From assembly GCF_014925405.1 (NCBI RefSeq), contig NZ_AQHJ01000023.1, positions 248,001 through 312,000 on the forward strand: a stretch of 64,000 bases of DNA, read 5' to 3'. Shown piece by piece: positions 63,278 to 64,000 of this stretch. Source of the stretch: Pseudoalteromonas ulvae UL12. GTDB taxonomy: Bacteria; Pseudomonadota; Gammaproteobacteria; Enterobacterales; Alteromonadaceae. A program made the position numbers and the translations under genes. The notes beneath the pieces are model-generated. The model had not been told where the DNA came from. It did no database searches and was given only the letters and a program-made list of their open reading frames with translations. Position 1 is the first letter of the stretch; each line of letters starts with the position of its first letter.

Positions 63278-64000
63278 TTACTCAGCGTAGCTGTCTACCG
63301 GTGGGCATGAACAAATTAGGTTACGGTCGCCGTATACGTCATCGATACGGGTCACAGTTGGCCAGAATTTGTTTTTCGCAACCGCAGGTACTGGGAAGGC
63401 AGCGTAGAAACGGTCGTATGCACGATCCCACTCGTTGCCAAGTACATCGCCTTGTGTATGCGGAGCAAACACTAATGGGTTGTTGTCGATAGTCCATTCG
63501 CCGTTGATGATTTTATCGATTTCGCCTTTGATTGATACCATGGCTTCGATGAAACGGTCGATTTCAACTTTGTTTTCAGATTCAGTTGGCTCAATCATGA
63601 GTGTGCCTGCAACCGGGAACGACATCGTTGGTGAGTGGAAACCGTAATCTTGTAAACGCTTTGCAACATCCATTTCAGTGATGCCAGAGGCTTCTTTTAA
63701 TGGGCGTAAGTCAACAATACATTCGTGTGCAATGCGGTTGTTTTGACCACGATATAAAATCGGGTAATGCTTGCTTAACTTTTCAGTTAAGTAGTTTGCA
63801 TTTACAATCGCCATTTCGGTGGCTTGTTTTAAGCCTTCGCTGCCCATCATGGTGATGTATGCCCATGAAATAGGAAGGATTGCTGCTGAACCATAAGGCG
63901 CAGCTGATACTGCACCATTGCCTTTGGTTGTGCCCGGAACGTTAATGACGCTGTGGTTAGGCATAAATGGCGCTAGGTGTGATTTAACACCAATTGGGCC
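63278..64000 (-). CDS. gcvP: Glycine dehydrogenase (decarboxylating), 3' part
   Basis: About 240 C-terminal residues; the gene continues beyond the window. It is the P-protein of the glycine cleavage system, a pyridoxal-phosphate enzyme that decarboxylates glycine. Visible marks are [18 protein letters not shown] at the edge, [54 protein letters not shown] and the end [11 protein letters not shown], all matching the family C terminus. It marks the return to conserved chromosome. gcvH and gcvT would be expected upstream, outside the window. Confidence 0.96.
   Translation of the reverse strand, partial: GPIGVKSHLAPFMPNHSVINVPGTTKGNGAVSAAPYGSAAILPISWAYITMMGSEGLKQATEMAIVNANYLTEKLSKHYPILYRGQNNRIAHECIVDLRPLKEASGITEMDVAKRLQDYGFHSPTMSFPVAGTLMIEPTESENKVEIDRFIEAMVSIKGEIDKIINGEWTIDNNPLVFAPHTQGDVLGNEWDRAYDRFYAAFPVPAVAKNKFWPTVTRIDDVYGDRNLICSCPPVDSYAE

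Noticed and set aside
1..64000. CRISPR arrays, tRNA or rRNA genes, integron integrase
   Set aside because: None could be recognised; regularly spaced repeats with unique spacers are absent and no cloverleaf or integrase motif was seen.

Overview
The window looks like chromosome of a marine gammaproteobacterium of the Alteromonadales, most like Pseudoalteromonas. This is inferred from the families present (paired histidine kinases, ABC/M1 permease-peptidase fusion, DUF885 peptidase, hut genes, YqiJ/YqiK, bufferin locus), the moderate-to-low GC, and dispersed palindromes typical of that order. No rRNA, tRNA, CRISPR array or integrase gene was recognised.

Layout. 1-2.2 kb: end of a periplasmic binding protein, then a ParDE toxin-antitoxin pair lying between a decayed fragment and an intact copy of an MmcQ/YjbR gene. 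2.2-6.9 kb: a MASE1/CHASE hybrid histidine kinase, an anchored protein with two jelly-roll-like repeats and a small unknown. 6.9-13.3 kb: an ABC ATPase plus ABC-2 permease/M1 peptidase fusion, divergent from a LytS/LytTR two-component pair, with a LytTR-type direct repeat between them. 13.4-17.1 kb: DUF885 peptidase, outer-membrane barrel, flavin reductase. 17.1-22.6 kb: a small gene-cassette cluster (attC-like sites, no integrase) on the minus strand, invaded by a RAYT transposase and its 18-bp repeats. 22.5-23.4 kb: IS remnant and a large structured repeat. 23.4-43.4 kb: mostly housekeeping and accessory genes, including hutHU with a LysR regulator, a NarL-type two-component pair, a Zur-like site before a COG0523 GTPase, an M20 peptidase and several secreted proteins.

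43.6-52.4 kb: a yqiJ-yqiK operon (NfeD/OB membrane protein plus flotillin) extended by a 1950-residue coiled-coil AAA ATPase, with two small lipoproteins divergent from it. 54.3-56.5 kb: a bufABC-type bufferin RiPP operon whose precursor has a doubled six-cysteine core, with an attenuator-like hairpin after the precursor gene. 56.5-63.2 kb: a repeat-rich accessory stretch holding a chitin-binding-like gene cut by a second RAYT unit, an AIPR-family (abortive-infection type) gene bracketed by perfect 19-bp inverted repeats, and two more copies of the structured repeat, whose stems covary. The window ends in the 3' part of gcvP.

The strongest candidates for undescribed biology are the flotillin/giant-ATPase operon, the inverted-repeat-bracketed AIPR gene, the covarying structured repeat, and the double-core lipoprotein-like bufferin precursor.
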